This document shows positions 43,258 to 54,000 of a stretch of DNA of 64,000 bases, piece by piece (positions within the stretch are counted from its first letter, which is position 1; the number at the start of each line of letters is the position of its first letter). The notes under the pieces were generated by a model that was not told the origin of the DNA, searched no databases, and saw nothing but the letters and a program-made list of their open reading frames with translations. The stretch is from Melioribacter sp051488665 (GTDB taxonomy: Bacteria; Bacteroidota; Ignavibacteria; Ignavibacteriales; Melioribacteraceae): the NCBI RefSeq assembly GCF_051488665.1, contig NZ_JBPSEG010000002.1, positions 372,001-436,000 of the forward strand, read 5' to 3'. The translations under genes were made by a program, and so were the position numbers.

Positions 43258-44298
43258 TTAGATCGATTTTTGCTTTTGAATCAGAAGACGTTCCGTTTCG
43301 TTAATAATTAATTCCGGATCGAGCAGATGTCCGCAATCGAACGTTTTAATGGGGCACGACTTATGCCCGTGGATGCCGCACGGTTTGCATTCGAGTCCGT
43401 CGTAAGAAACAACCGAACTGAAACGCGTGTAAGGATAAAAACCGAAATCGGGTATTGTAGAACAATAGACGTCAACAACGGGCGTATCGGTTGCCATTGC
43501 CATATGCACCGGAGCGCTGTCGTTTGATATCAGAGCGTGGCAGTTCATCAGCAACGCAACGCTTTCAACCACAGTTAATTTTCCCGCCAATGAAATTAGA
43601 TCCGATTCCCCGTAACCCTCGCTCAGTCTTTCACAAAGCGGAACGTCTTCCCCGCCGCCAATCAAAATGACAAAATAATCTTCTTCAATTAGCATTTTTA
43701 TCACTTCGTCGAAGCGCGGATATCTTTTGGTAAACCAGACCGAACCCGGCGCTATACAAATTACTTTCCTTTCCGAAGAAGGCAAATATGATTTTATTTT
43801 TACAAATACTTTTTCCTCAATTGAAAATTCCGGAAATATTTTCCAGGAATCGTCTCTATTATCAAAACCGGCAAGTCTGAGATTCCTTTGAACTTCGTGA
43901 ACAGCTTCAGCGTATTGAGCTTGGTAATTATATACAAAGCTCATTACGGCTTTATCGAATCCCGACCTGAATCTTATTCCCGACATCAATGCAATTAGCG
44001 ACGAACGAAAAGAACGGTGAGGCGAATAGAGTCGTGTATACTTCCTGTTTCGTATTTCTTTAACTACTCGAAACAAAGCTTTCAACGACCTGTCCCTTCT
44101 TTTATCGTATAAAATAAGGTCGTTCACATATGGCGAGCTTTCAAAAATTTGTTTTGATTGTGGAATTGTAAGAACGTCAATAACGCTTTCGGGAAAAGTA
44201 TCTTTTAATTTCTGAATCAGGGGGAGCGTCAGGATTGAATCGCCCAGAAAAGCGGTTTGAATAACCAGTATTTTTTCGTTCCCGTTCAGTATTTCCAT
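43258..44298 (-). CDS. Glycosyltransferase family 9 (heptosyltransferase-like)
   Basis: 346 residues with the ADP-heptose:LPS heptosyltransferase pattern: IQTAFLGDSILTLPLIQKL at the N-terminus, CIAPGSVWFTKRYP, VILIGGGEDVPLCERL and LISNDSAPVHMAMATDTPVV. It adds sugars to the LPS core. It has a Cys-rich C-terminal segment (CKPCGIHGHKSCPIKTFDCG) common in this family. It overlaps the acyltransferase gene by 13 nt, in keeping with a lipid A/core role. Exact donor and position in the core are not evident. Confidence 0.88.
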   Translation of the reverse strand: MEILNGNEKILVIQTAFLGDSILTLPLIQKLKDTFPESVIDVLTIPQSKQIFESSPYVNDLILYDKRRDRSLKALFRVVKEIRNRKYTRLYSPHRSFRSSLIALMSGIRFRSGFDKAVMSFVYNYQAQYAEAVHEVQRNLRLAGFDNRDDSWKIFPEFSIEEKVFVKIKSYLPSSERKVICIAPGSVWFTKRYPRFDEVIKMLIEEDYFVILIGGGEDVPLCERLSEGYGESDLISLAGKLTVVESVALLMNCHALISNDSAPVHMAMATDTPVVDVYCSTIPDFGFYPYTRFSSVVSYDGLECKPCGIHGHKSCPIKTFDCGHLLDPELIINETERLLIQKQKSI

Positions 44299-45161
44299 AT
44301 TTTATGCATCCAGAAATACTGGGAAGGATATTTTCTCACGTAGCATTCGAGAAAAGATATGTAATTTTGAGTTATGGCAATTACCTTATCGTCGTAACTT
44401 CCTGTCAGCGCATCGTAATCCATTCTATTGGCGTAGATTTTATATTTGAAATCCGGCTGGCGAACGGCAACAAGCAACAGGATATCGCAGCCGGTTTTTA
44501 GCGCGAAAGCTGCGGCGCCCGTATTCAAAGCCGTCTGCACATTAAAGAATCGGAATCTGGGCGCGTCTGCCGGTCCTCGCTGGTCGCCGGCAATACCAAC
44601 CACTTCGCCGTTTTTCAAAGCGCTGAAAATTTGCTTTACCGAAAGCCCCACGGGAATAACCTTTGCGTTGCCTCGCTTTCGCGTGCGTTCGAGCCATTCG
44701 GTTATATAGATATTCCTCTGAGGTTTAACAAGGACATTATAAACGGCTTGAATATTTACCGCCAACGCCGACATAATTACTTCCCAATTTCCGAAGTGAC
44801 CGGTCAATAAAATCGTTCCTTTATCGTTTTTAATTACTTCCTCGATGTGCGATCTGTCGTCAAAGACAATTTCGTTTTTTATTTCGGAATCTTCGAGTGA
44901 GGGTAAAATCATCAACTCGGCAAATGTAATCGACATGTGAAGATAGTTTTGCCTGGCTATTTTATGAATTTCTTTTTCGGATTTTTCAGGGAAAGCCTTG
45001 CGTAAATTGTTCAGAACCGTCGATTTCCTGACGGGTATAAGATAATAAAACAGATAGCCGATTAACCGCGCCAATTTTCTGGTACGAATAAGACCTATAT
45101 TATTAAAAAGCGTTACCAGACTTCTGAAAAGGAAGTATTCGATTTTATTTTTGTCGGGCAT
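44286..45161 (-). CDS. Lipid A acyltransferase (LpxL/HtrB family)
   Basis: 291 residues. An N-terminal segment with weak membrane character, then the HX4E acyltransferase motif in GHFGNWEVIMSALA, AGDQRGPADAPRFRFFNVQTALNTG and the family end YPSQYFWMHKIWK. It adds secondary acyl chains to lipid A or a related glycolipid. It lies 2 nt after the GWxTD gene and overlaps the heptosyltransferase gene. Which acyl chain it uses is not evident. Confidence 0.88.
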   Translation of the reverse strand: MPDKNKIEYFLFRSLVTLFNNIGLIRTRKLARLIGYLFYYLIPVRKSTVLNNLRKAFPEKSEKEIHKIARQNYLHMSITFAELMILPSLEDSEIKNEIVFDDRSHIEEVIKNDKGTILLTGHFGNWEVIMSALAVNIQAVYNVLVKPQRNIYITEWLERTRKRGNAKVIPVGLSVKQIFSALKNGEVVGIAGDQRGPADAPRFRFFNVQTALNTGAAAFALKTGCDILLLVAVRQPDFKYKIYANRMDYDALTGSYDDKVIAITQNYISFLECYVRKYPSQYFWMHKIWKY

Positions 45162-45163
45162 TC

Positions 45164-46522
45164 TTATTGAGTGGTTCTTAATCTGTATTGCCAGTTGTCG
45201 TCGCGAACCTCGCCGCGTTTGTCGGAATGGAGCAGTTCGTAATTCCCGAAACCGGTTACGTCGCCGAATATAAAAGTAACGCCTCCTTCTATTTGATTAT
45301 AGAACCAGACTTCGTACGGTTTCATATTCGACTGGTTGGGGTACCTGTCGCGTTGGTCGGGTTCGCCGTAAACCAGATAGACTCTTCCGCGGTCGGTAAG
45401 ATATCCCGGACGCGAATAGTAGCTGAAATTTTGATTAACGTATTCGACTCGCCTCATATAATCTTCTTTGAATTCATTAATTGGCGTAGACGGGTCGGGA
45501 TCTCTTCGTTGCCAAAACGTATAGAGGAATTCACGTTTGCCGTTTAAAGAATCGAGCTTTTTATATTGATTAATTTCATTGCCCGAAGCTATATATTTTA
45601 TCTGGTCGAACATTTTATCGCAATCTTCTGCGTTCATTATAGCAAATTCGCTACCCGCAAATCCCCGGTTAATTCTGTAATTAGTAGTAGTATCGACAAA
45701 ATCCGGATTATAATAATAAAATCTTTTCGACGATATGTAACCTTCGTTTGTTTTGTTGTCGACCAAACTTAATTTGAGCGTATAGGAATCGGTAGGCAGT
45801 TTGGACAGATTAAAAAATCCGATATCCACCGTAGGTTTATCGTTCTGAGCGATTTTCCTCGACTGTCCCCCTACTTTATTTCCAATACCGTTGAAGAGCT
45901 CTTTGTAAAGAGTAAAATCGGCGTTCGGGTCGTCAAGTTTCAAATTGTATAACTCCACATAATAAAAAAGCACAGGCATTTTATTGCTGAAAATCATCGA
46001 GGGATTCGGAATTACTTCGAGCGTGTTTTTATAGAAAATCGAATTCGGGTTGGCTCCTTCTCTTTTAATGTTTGCGGCAATCTGAATATCGCTCAAAGCG
46101 TATTTATAGTTATTAAAGGGAACCGCCTCAATAATCTCGTTGATTTCTTTATAAAACGAAGGCTTGTTCGCGTCGTAGGCTTTTATATATAAAGAATACT
46201 TTCCTTTTGGGATAACCATACCTACAACGCCGGTATAAGACTTCAGACTATTAGCGGTATCAACAGTATTAGCAATTTTCCAGTCTCTCTGAAAGAACAG
46301 AGTATCGGCGTTCAAATCTTTAATTTCAATATGAACGATCGCTTCAATTTGGAGGTCCTCAGTAGCGGTCATTTTCGTCGGCGTCAAGTCGTAGTAAAAT
46401 TCCACATAAACAGAAGACGTGTCGTATTTGAAGCGCGCGTAATCGAACTCGAAAGCCAGCTCGTCCTGGGCATTAATTTTAATAACGAATAGAAGTATAA
46501 AAATCGAAAGTAATTTTTTCAT
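45164..46522 (-). CDS. GWxTD-domain exported protein
   Basis: 452 residues with a signal peptide (KKLLSIFILLFVIKINAQ). The C-terminal domain has the GWxTD-family landmarks FLYTFWQRRDPDPSTPINEFKEDYMRR, GYLTDRGRVYLVYGEPD and YEVWFYNQIEGGVTFIFGD. Family members are found in Bacteroidota, Ignavibacteria and relatives; function is unknown. The first gene of a run that includes lipid A, cell-shape and ATP-synthase genes; GAGGTTACCCGGT precedes the ATG, and there is a candidate promoter upstream (46558-46586). Confidence 0.85.
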   Translation of the reverse strand: MKKLLSIFILLFVIKINAQDELAFEFDYARFKYDTSSVYVEFYYDLTPTKMTATEDLQIEAIVHIEIKDLNADTLFFQRDWKIANTVDTANSLKSYTGVVGMVIPKGKYSLYIKAYDANKPSFYKEINEIIEAVPFNNYKYALSDIQIAANIKREGANPNSIFYKNTLEVIPNPSMIFSNKMPVLFYYVELYNLKLDDPNADFTLYKELFNGIGNKVGGQSRKIAQNDKPTVDIGFFNLSKLPTDSYTLKLSLVDNKTNEGYISSKRFYYYNPDFVDTTTNYRINRGFAGSEFAIMNAEDCDKMFDQIKYIASGNEINQYKKLDSLNGKREFLYTFWQRRDPDPSTPINEFKEDYMRRVEYVNQNFSYYSRPGYLTDRGRVYLVYGEPDQRDRYPNQSNMKPYEVWFYNQIEGGVTFIFGDVTGFGNYELLHSDKRGEVRDDNWQYRLRTTQ

Positions 46523-46557
46523 TACCGGGTAACCTCAATAATAATTTTCATTGTACA

Positions 46558-46586
46558 TATTTAATGAAATGAAAATAGATAATCAA
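46558..46586 (-). promoter_or_regulatory. Candidate promoter of the GWxTD to atp run
   Basis: Minus strand: TTGATT (46586-46581), 17-nt spacer, TAAATA (46563-46558). Leader of about 30 nt before the GWxTD ATG. It lies directly after the terminator of the PorV unit, where a new promoter is expected. Confidence 0.45.
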
Positions 46587-46610
46587 ATTTTCATGTTCTA
46601 TTTAAAAAGC

Positions 46611-46635
46611 AGAAGCCCTCTCTTCGAGGGCTTCT
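46611..46635 (-). terminator. Intrinsic terminator after the PorV-like gene
   Basis: AGAAGCCCTC / GAGGGCTTCT (46611-46620 and 46626-46635), loop of 5, followed on the minus strand by GCTTTTTAAA. It closes the TonB receptor-T9SS cargo-PorV transcription unit. Confidence 0.85.
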
Positions 46636-46657
46636 TGAATTAATTTATGCAGTCGAA

Positions 46658-47686
46658 TCAAAGTCCTAAAGTCACAGTAAATACATGGTTGTCGTTGAAG
46701 AACTTCATTTGTCTGAAAGCGTAATCGAGTTTTAAGCCGAGACCGCCCATATTGTAGTTGATACCGAAACCGGCGGACAAACCGTAAGTATTGCTGTCGC
46801 TGTCGAGTTCCGGCATGAACATATAACCGCCGCGGATGAAGAACAGATTGTTATAAGCGTATTCTGCGCCGAATCTGTATTCGTCGCCGTAGAAGTTGCT
46901 GTTCTGGAAAACGCCGTTCACGATCAAAGAGTTGGTCTCGTTAAACTGATAATTGTAACCCAATGCCAGTTCCAGAGTCGACGGCAACTCGAAGGATGCA
47001 GCGTCGATTTTGTAATACTGGGTAGGTCTCGAAAGATCAGTCGAAATAGCTTTTACGTTAAGACCGCTGCCGTCGTAGTCCATTTGAGGACCGAGGTTTT
47101 TCAACACAACGGCAAAGCTCAAGCCGTCGATATTTCCGAGGTTTTGATAGGAGATACCGAGGTTAAAAGCAATGCCCGTAGCGGAAACGAGGTCTATTTT
47201 TTCGGATACTATATTAGTAGTAAGACCGACCGAAATACGATCGCTCAGCATTCGAGCATATGTCATACCGACAGTGATGAACGAAGGGCTGAAAGTTTGA
47301 CCTGTACCGTCTGGATTCTGAACCGTAGTAACCGGGATATCGCCGACTGCAATTGATTTAATTGAGAATGCGAGAGCTCCGAGTCCTTCGATGTTTGTCG
47401 AAACTGCGCCGTATTCCACATTAATATCTGCAAAGTAGTTCATATGAGAAAAGAGAGCATAAGTATTATACTCGCCGCGGGCCAAATTTGCCGGGTTCCA
47501 ATAGAGAGCTTCAACGCCCGTAGCATCGACTAAAGTAGCTCCTGCCATCGACACGCCGCGCGCGCCGACGGGAACCAGAAGCTGGGATGCCCCGGCAGTT
47601 CCATTACGACTACCACCGCCTGCAAAGAGGCTGCCTGCGGTGAATAGTGTTAATAGCACTAATGTTATTAAATTTATTTTTTTCAT
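46658..47686 (-). CDS. PorV/PorQ-family outer membrane protein
   Basis: 342 residues with a signal peptide (KKINLITLVLLTLFTAGSLFAGG). The N-terminus of the mature chain, LLVPVGARGVSMAGATLVDATGVEALYWNPANLA, is the PorV/PorQ (UPF0164) signature; the rest is a FadL-like beta-barrel ending in ...FTVTLGL. PorV proteins shuttle type IX cargo at the surface. GGAGATTGAAA precedes ATG 47686; an in-frame TTG six nt earlier overlaps that site. It directly follows a T9SS cargo gene, so it may act on that protein. Confidence 0.88.
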   Translation of the reverse strand: MKKINLITLVLLTLFTAGSLFAGGGSRNGTAGASQLLVPVGARGVSMAGATLVDATGVEALYWNPANLARGEYNTYALFSHMNYFADINVEYGAVSTNIEGLGALAFSIKSIAVGDIPVTTVQNPDGTGQTFSPSFITVGMTYARMLSDRISVGLTTNIVSEKIDLVSATGIAFNLGISYQNLGNIDGLSFAVVLKNLGPQMDYDGSGLNVKAISTDLSRPTQYYKIDAASFELPSTLELALGYNYQFNETNSLIVNGVFQNSNFYGDEYRFGAEYAYNNLFFIRGGYMFMPELDSDSNTYGLSAGFGINYNMGGLGLKLDYAFRQMKFFNDNHVFTVTLGL

Positions 47687-47706
47687 TTTCAATCTCCTTC
47701 AATTTT

Positions 47707-50700
47707 TTAGAATCGATCAAGAATTTGCTGTTCTTGAATTATAGCGACTTTGAGAATCTTGGTTTTTCCTAAATCCGGCATATCGATATGTACTACGTAC
47801 AATCCGCTTGCTACCGGAAGGTCACTTTCATTGTTGAGATCCCATCTGAAGAATTGATCAGGCGTATCTTTATGGAGCGTTCTAACCAGCTGACCGGCAA
47901 GGTTGAATATACGGATTGTGGCTTTTTGCGGTAAGTGGTTGAACGTTACGAAACGCTGATACTTGTTGATTTCCTGCGGATTGACTCCGTAGTACGGGTT
48001 CGGGAATACGTTGATATCTTCAACGTCTTCCTTAGCCAGTTCGGGATCGTTCACAACTGAAGGAGCCTTGAAAGTATATTTATCTTCTGCACTAATAGGT
48101 TTATTATAGTTAATTCTGATTACGGTTCCTGCCGGTGGCATCTGTCCGTCGCCGTCAAATTCACATACGATGAATCTTCCGATCGGATAAACAAAACCGC
48201 CGTGGAAGTCTGCGTTATAATCGCCGGCATCCGGATCCGTGTCAAACGCATAGTTGTATGTAGCGCCTGCGCCTCCTGATTGCAGACACGAGTTTTCAAA
48301 TTGCAGATATCCGGACTGACCGGGGGTTTTGTCTTTCGGATCCATCCAATAGACCCAGTCGGAAGCGGGGTAACCGAAATACGGATCTTCTCCGGTTGCC
48401 CATCCCCATTGGTCGGACGTTTCTACATTTTCAACTAAGAAAGGTATCATTCTAACATCGTCGGACGGATCGTCTGGCGTTCCGATACCGATGTTCCAGA
48501 TTTCAAACGGAACTTTAGCGATTTTATCGTCTGTAAATGCAAAAACTGCATAACCGCCGTTTTCGGTAAATCTGAATTCATAATCATACGGAGCAGCAAA
48601 ATCGACATAGCGATAGAGACGATCGATAGTGCCGCTGCCGCCGCCTGCCGATACGTAATATCTGTCGCCGCCTGTAGAGTTCAAACTGTGCCATACTTTG
48701 TTTCCTTTATACGGAGCGCCTGCGGCGTCGTATTTCGAAGGATCGAGCGGAGCGCCTGCATATGCAACTTCCACCATACCGTCGCCTTCGCCGGGTCCTT
48801 TAATCATAGCGGGAGCGTCCTGAACTCCGATCTGGATACCGTCAACGATAATAAATTCATCATCGTCGCCAAAGTGTGTTTGATTCGAAAGCACGGTCTG
48901 TCCGTTTTTCAAAACGTTCCAACTTTTGTTACCTTCCGCATCAACATTGAAAGTAACTGTATATTCGGCTCCCGTTAATTTAGTCGGGTCTACCACTACA
49001 GGAGTTACTATACCGTCGCTAAATCCTGCCGAATGGGTAACGTCCAGAACCTGACCGGCTTCTCCTTCGTAACGGACGCCGGGTTTCGGAGTTTGCGGAA
49101 CTACTTCAATAACGTTCATCGGATTTTCAAGCACTCTCGGTACAGCTTCGGGATCGGGATTATAGGCATAAGCTGTAACTGCGAAGTAATATCTGCTGCC
49201 GTTATTCAAAGGCAAGCCGCCTTTGAAAACGTCGTTTTTAATGCTGATATATCTTTTAATTCCGGAATCGCTTCCGAATTTAACAACGCGGTCCAAAACA
49301 ACGCCCGCCGTAGCGTCGAATTCTTTGTCCGTAATTTTAAGCACACCGTCGACAATATCATAAGTGGCAATCAAACGAGCTTCGCTTGCTTGAGCGGTTT
49401 TTGTTGGCAGCTGGTATACACAGTAGCCCTGGAATTCGAAGCCGCCTTTGGAGTACGATTCTGTGGCGTTAACTTTTGCAGGGTCGCTTCCCCATGATAA
49501 AATAACCTCTTCGTCCATCTCAGCTACTGTAACCGAAGGAGCCGGAGGAGGCGTTGGAACGTTAAAGAAGTTGTCGTAAGCTAACTGAGCCTGCAGGTCG
49601 TAGAACTTCAACAACTGAACAGCGCCCAGTCTGTCGACGCCTTCAACAGCGCCGGCTGCAATTTCGGCAACTACAACTTCCTGAGTGTCGCCGTAAGCCA
49701 TTTCAAACGGACCGGAAACAGAACCCAACCGGCGGTCTCCCGGCGGATGGAGCATACCGTCAATCCAGCCGGTTCCCGTAATTGGATCGCCTGCCAATGT
49801 AAATTTAGTAGGCTGACCCGTAGTAGGATCCGTAAACGGATCGCCTGTAGTGGAAACTCTTCCGCGGAAGAGATTATACCACTGCAGTGTACCTGTTTCA
49901 TAAAGACCCTGGTCGGGGTCGCTGTATACGTTGTCGCCGTTAATGAAGAAATAGAAAGCCGTCATCGGCAAGTTTTTCTTACCCTGAACATATTTGCCTT
50001 TATAGATAGCCACGTCGTCAGCTTCGCCGTCTACAAGCGGTCCCTGGAAAAAGTCGAAACCGACAGCCGGAGGCGGAAGCGGATTATAAACTGCGTCTGT
50101 AGCGTTAGCGTTGTAAGCATAACCCAAGCTCAATGTGGTATCGCAACCGACATAGTCGTCTCCAGCATCGCCGACGTCAGGATCCGACCACATTGACACG
50201 TACATTTCGGTAAAAGGTTTTTGATCAGGATTTTTATTAATAATGATATACTTACGGAAGAACATATTTCCTAAAGCGCCGGTTGCATTGTACCCCCAGA
50301 TTGTCACCTGTTCTTCAATACCCATCGGAAGCGAACCGTACATAAAGTCGGTTTGAGCGGGATCCAAGTCGTTACATACGAACCAGATTGTTTGGTCTGC
50401 GCCCGGTACGCCGGGAATGTCGACTGCGGGATTATATTGTCCGTTTCCGTCGACGTCTTCAAACGGAGCGCCCTGGCTTGCAGGCCATTCGTTCCAGTCT
50501 TTTTCGTACTGAGCTCTGATAGCTTCGATCGAAGGACCGTCGCCGTCAGCCAACTCGGCACTTAAATCGCCGTCTTTATAGTCTCTTCTTACACGATAGA
50601 TTCTTACATCGGGATCGCCGGGATTAGCGGGAGTGCCGTCGGGTAAAATTCTGCCAGGTACGGTTCCCTGGCGATAAACCGAACCGCCTACGCGGAACTG

Positions 50701-50988
50701 ACCGTCTACTTTACCGCCCCAAAGGAAACCCGACTGGAATACTGCCGTTCTGTTACTTCCTTTCGGGAAAACGAATCCGGAGTTGCCGTTTTGATTGATA
50801 TCGGATTCGCCGTCGTTTTTAATCCAAGTAGAGATATTATTGATATTGAATTTTGTATAAACGGGTTCGCCTAACGCTTTGTAAAGAGAATTGGCTTTTT
50901 TATCGCCTCCTCCCTTGGCAAAGGTTAGCGCGGTAAACGCCAACAACATCAGCGTTAAGTTAATTAGTTTAATTAATTTTTTATTCAT
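47707..50988 (-). CDS. Large surface protein with T9SS type A sorting domain
   Basis: 1093 residues. Signal peptide (about 1-24), a large beta-rich body with calcium-loop-like sequence (DVDGNGQYNPAVDIPGVPG) and Asp/Gly/Pro-rich segments, at least one Fn3-like region (about 515-620), and the C-terminal type IX sorting domain: EDINVFPNPYYGVNP, then TIRIFNLAGQLVRTL and LPVASGLYVVHIDM. The domain directs export through PorKLMN and attachment or release at the surface. The T9SS machine itself is not in the window. GAGGAGT precedes the ATG. Function of the body is unknown; a paralogous family of such proteins is expected in Ignavibacteria. Confidence 0.82.
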   Translation of the reverse strand: MNKKLIKLINLTLMLLAFTALTFAKGGGDKKANSLYKALGEPVYTKFNINNISTWIKNDGESDINQNGNSGFVFPKGSNRTAVFQSGFLWGGKVDGQFRVGGSVYRQGTVPGRILPDGTPANPGDPDVRIYRVRRDYKDGDLSAELADGDGPSIEAIRAQYEKDWNEWPASQGAPFEDVDGNGQYNPAVDIPGVPGADQTIWFVCNDLDPAQTDFMYGSLPMGIEEQVTIWGYNATGALGNMFFRKYIIINKNPDQKPFTEMYVSMWSDPDVGDAGDDYVGCDTTLSLGYAYNANATDAVYNPLPPPAVGFDFFQGPLVDGEADDVAIYKGKYVQGKKNLPMTAFYFFINGDNVYSDPDQGLYETGTLQWYNLFRGRVSTTGDPFTDPTTGQPTKFTLAGDPITGTGWIDGMLHPPGDRRLGSVSGPFEMAYGDTQEVVVAEIAAGAVEGVDRLGAVQLLKFYDLQAQLAYDNFFNVPTPPPAPSVTVAEMDEEVILSWGSDPAKVNATESYSKGGFEFQGYCVYQLPTKTAQASEARLIATYDIVDGVLKITDKEFDATAGVVLDRVVKFGSDSGIKRYISIKNDVFKGGLPLNNGSRYYFAVTAYAYNPDPEAVPRVLENPMNVIEVVPQTPKPGVRYEGEAGQVLDVTHSAGFSDGIVTPVVVDPTKLTGAEYTVTFNVDAEGNKSWNVLKNGQTVLSNQTHFGDDDEFIIVDGIQIGVQDAPAMIKGPGEGDGMVEVAYAGAPLDPSKYDAAGAPYKGNKVWHSLNSTGGDRYYVSAGGGSGTIDRLYRYVDFAAPYDYEFRFTENGGYAVFAFTDDKIAKVPFEIWNIGIGTPDDPSDDVRMIPFLVENVETSDQWGWATGEDPYFGYPASDWVYWMDPKDKTPGQSGYLQFENSCLQSGGAGATYNYAFDTDPDAGDYNADFHGGFVYPIGRFIVCEFDGDGQMPPAGTVIRINYNKPISAEDKYTFKAPSVVNDPELAKEDVEDINVFPNPYYGVNPQEINKYQRFVTFNHLPQKATIRIFNLAGQLVRTLHKDTPDQFFRWDLNNESDLPVASGLYVVHIDMPDLGKTKILKVAIIQEQQILDRF

Positions 50989-51019
50989 GTTTTACTCCTC
51001 TTTTTTTCAAACTTTATGA

Positions 51020-54000
51020 TTAGTATTCCAATCTAACACCTAATCTAATCTGACGAGGCGGTCCGTACATTAAATTAGTAGCCGCACCCGGTACTCCGCC
51101 GTATCCTTGCTGATAATCGACATTGATAGCTTTGTACAAGTCAATATATTTTTCTCCGTAAGTTGCAATCAACTGCTGCGACAATTCGGGGTTGTAAATC
51201 ACACCGTCGTCTTCAGGAGAACCTGTCCTCAGGAATACGTTGCGTATGTTGAGATTATCGAAGAGATTAATCACATAAACGTAAACGTTCAACGAAAGCT
51301 TATCCATAAGTCTGAATGTCTTGTCGATTCTGAGGTCTACCTGGAATTCGCCCGGTGTCGTGGATGTGTTCAACGCTTCGATCGGCTGACGGAAACGCGC
51401 GTCGGATTCCGCATTCAAGGAACCGATACCGCGTGTAAACGGGTGACCGCTGTTGAACATTGCAAGTACGGAGACTCCGAAATCATGCAACAGAGCCGGA
51501 CCGTCGTTCGGACCGAATCGATAATCAACATTAACATTTCCTCTCAATGCCTGGTTGTAGGAAAGTGGACTGATATACTTCGGAACAAAGATTGTGACAC
51601 CGTCAAGAGGAGCGCCTACAATACCGCTGTTCGAATACGGATTAGAACCGGTACCGCGAGCATCCTGGAACGACAACGAAGCGTTCATTGCCAGTCTTTC
51701 GTATCTTCTCATATTCAAAGTAATTTCAACGCCTTTTGTCGTTGCATAATCGCCGTTTGTCAGCACGTTATAGCTCTGGAATGCGGAATTACGGTCTGTA
51801 TTTTGGAGTGTAAATTGCACCTGATCTTTTATGTCTTTATAGTAACCGGTAATATCGATCGACATGAAGTCTGTCAATTGTTGTGTAAATCCTAATTCAT
51901 ACTGAGTTGTTCTCGTAGGTCTGAGATTGAAACCGGCAGGCTGCGGAATAAAGAAACCGCCTTTGATCTCGAATCCTACTCTGTACAAACCGCGGTAAGC
52001 TGTATTCAAAGCCGGCTGCTGAATAAATTTACCGAACTGAGCGTGAAATACCGTTCTGTCCGTTACAGGAAACGAGAAACCTAAACGAGGGCTAACCGCG
52101 CTAAAGGTTGGCACTTTTTCCCAGCCTTCTTCGTACAATTCGCCTGTCGTGGCATTTATACCCAAGTCTGGTTTTGCAGGATCAACCAATTTAAGATTGT
52201 CGATGTCGATATAGTCAAATCTAACACCCGCGTTGATAACGAGGTCTTCATATTCGATTCTGTCCTGAATGTAAGCGGCAGCAAAGACAGGTTTGTGAGG
52301 AGCGTCGAAGAAACCGTCGTCGACTTTATTGCCGAATACATCGTAACCGTAATTATTAACGCCGCGAGTAATAAGAAGCTGACGTTTGTATGCGTTCAAC
52401 GAAGCTTCGGTACCGTCGTAATTAGAGGAATTGATAAACTGATCAACAGATGCTGCAAGTCCAACCTGTGAAACAGTGCCGAGCGACCAGTTTCTTAATG
52501 TATAGGTTTGATATTCGCCGCCGACTTTAAACGAATGATTTTTACCGACAAGGAACGATAAAGACGCATTAAGAGAAATTCCCTGTCTGTCGTTCTTTCC
52601 GTAACCAACAGGAACCGTTCCGTCTCTTACAAAATCGAAACCGTATATATTTGCATAAGTCGGACTTACATATCTTCCTACTACTCCGTTTGCAATATCT
52701 TTTGCCGTTCTCGGAATAGTCCAGCCGGCTTCGGCATTAGCCACGCTGTCGCCGTATACCCAGATATTCGAACCGAGTCCCGGCGTATATTGTTCGTAAT
52801 TGGAGAAATAATAACCTGCGGATACTTCATAATACATCGAAGGAGTAAGCACATGAGTAATTTTCAGGTTTAATGCGCCGTCGTTCGATTCGTATTTACC
52901 TCTTCTTGTTTGAAGCAAATCCTGAATAGCGCTGTAAGCCGAGGTTGCGCCGTTTGCAGTTGTAAAAGTGCCCGAGAGTCTTATCAATACTGGCTTCAAA
53001 TCAAAATTCAGCGTACCCGTATAAGTAATAAATTCGCGTTGTTGTCCTTTAAGAGGACCTGCGGGGTAATAAAAATCAATTGTATCATTTGAAATCGGGT
53101 CGCTTATGACTCCGAGATTCATTCCCGGCCAGGGCTGCGGTTCGGGATCTCTGTCGTATCTGTAATTAACGTTTGTAAAGAATTTAACTCTGTCTGAGAA
53201 GAGAGGACCGCTTAACGTAGCGCTTTGTTCATTGTATCCCCACCAGTGAGCGCCGAGACGCTTTTCGCCGTCGAATGCGTCGCTTTTGCTCTTGAATGTT
53301 ACGTTGTCCGTAATATATTCATAGCTTGCTTTAAGTTGAGGTCCGCCGGATTTGAATTGTTGACGAATAATACCGGCATTGGCGCCGCCGAATTCAGCGG
53401 TATAACCGCCCGCCTGCACCTGAATTTCTTCCAGAGCGTCCTGCGATATAGTAACGCCTCTTCTACCTGTAATTGGATTCTTAATAGAGACACCTTCCAG
53501 ATAATATCCGACTTCGTCGTTACGACCGCCGCGGATGTAAATTTCGCCGTTCTGTAAAGTAACGCCCGCGGTCAAACCGATAATATTGTTAACGCCGCGC
53601 ACCGGCAAAGCTTGAATGTCTTCGCTTGTAGTTACGCGTATAGCGTTTGTGTTATCTTTTTGAATCAATGGTTTCTGGGCGACAATTTCAACCGTGCCCA
53701 CCTGTATGTCTTCGCTCGGCAGTTCGAAATCGAGTTCAGTAGTAAGGTCGGCGCTAACGCGTACGTTAGAAACCGTAACGGTTTGATAACCCAGATATGA
53801 AGCTCTGACTTCATAGACGCCGGGTTCCAGGTTGATTAGCAGATATTCGCCGTTTGCATCCGTTGCAGCGCCGATCGTTGTTCCCATAACGATTACGTTG
53901 GCGCCGATTAACGGGTCTCCGGTTTGCATATCTACTACTTTTCCTTTAATCCTACCTCTTGTTCCCGCCGATAGCAGCGCAGGAATAAGAGTAAGAAATA

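Noticed and set aside
51107..51895. 262-codon plus-strand frame inside the TonB receptor gene
   Set aside because: Antisense to a well-supported gene; low complexity, no ribosome site and no recognisable motif.
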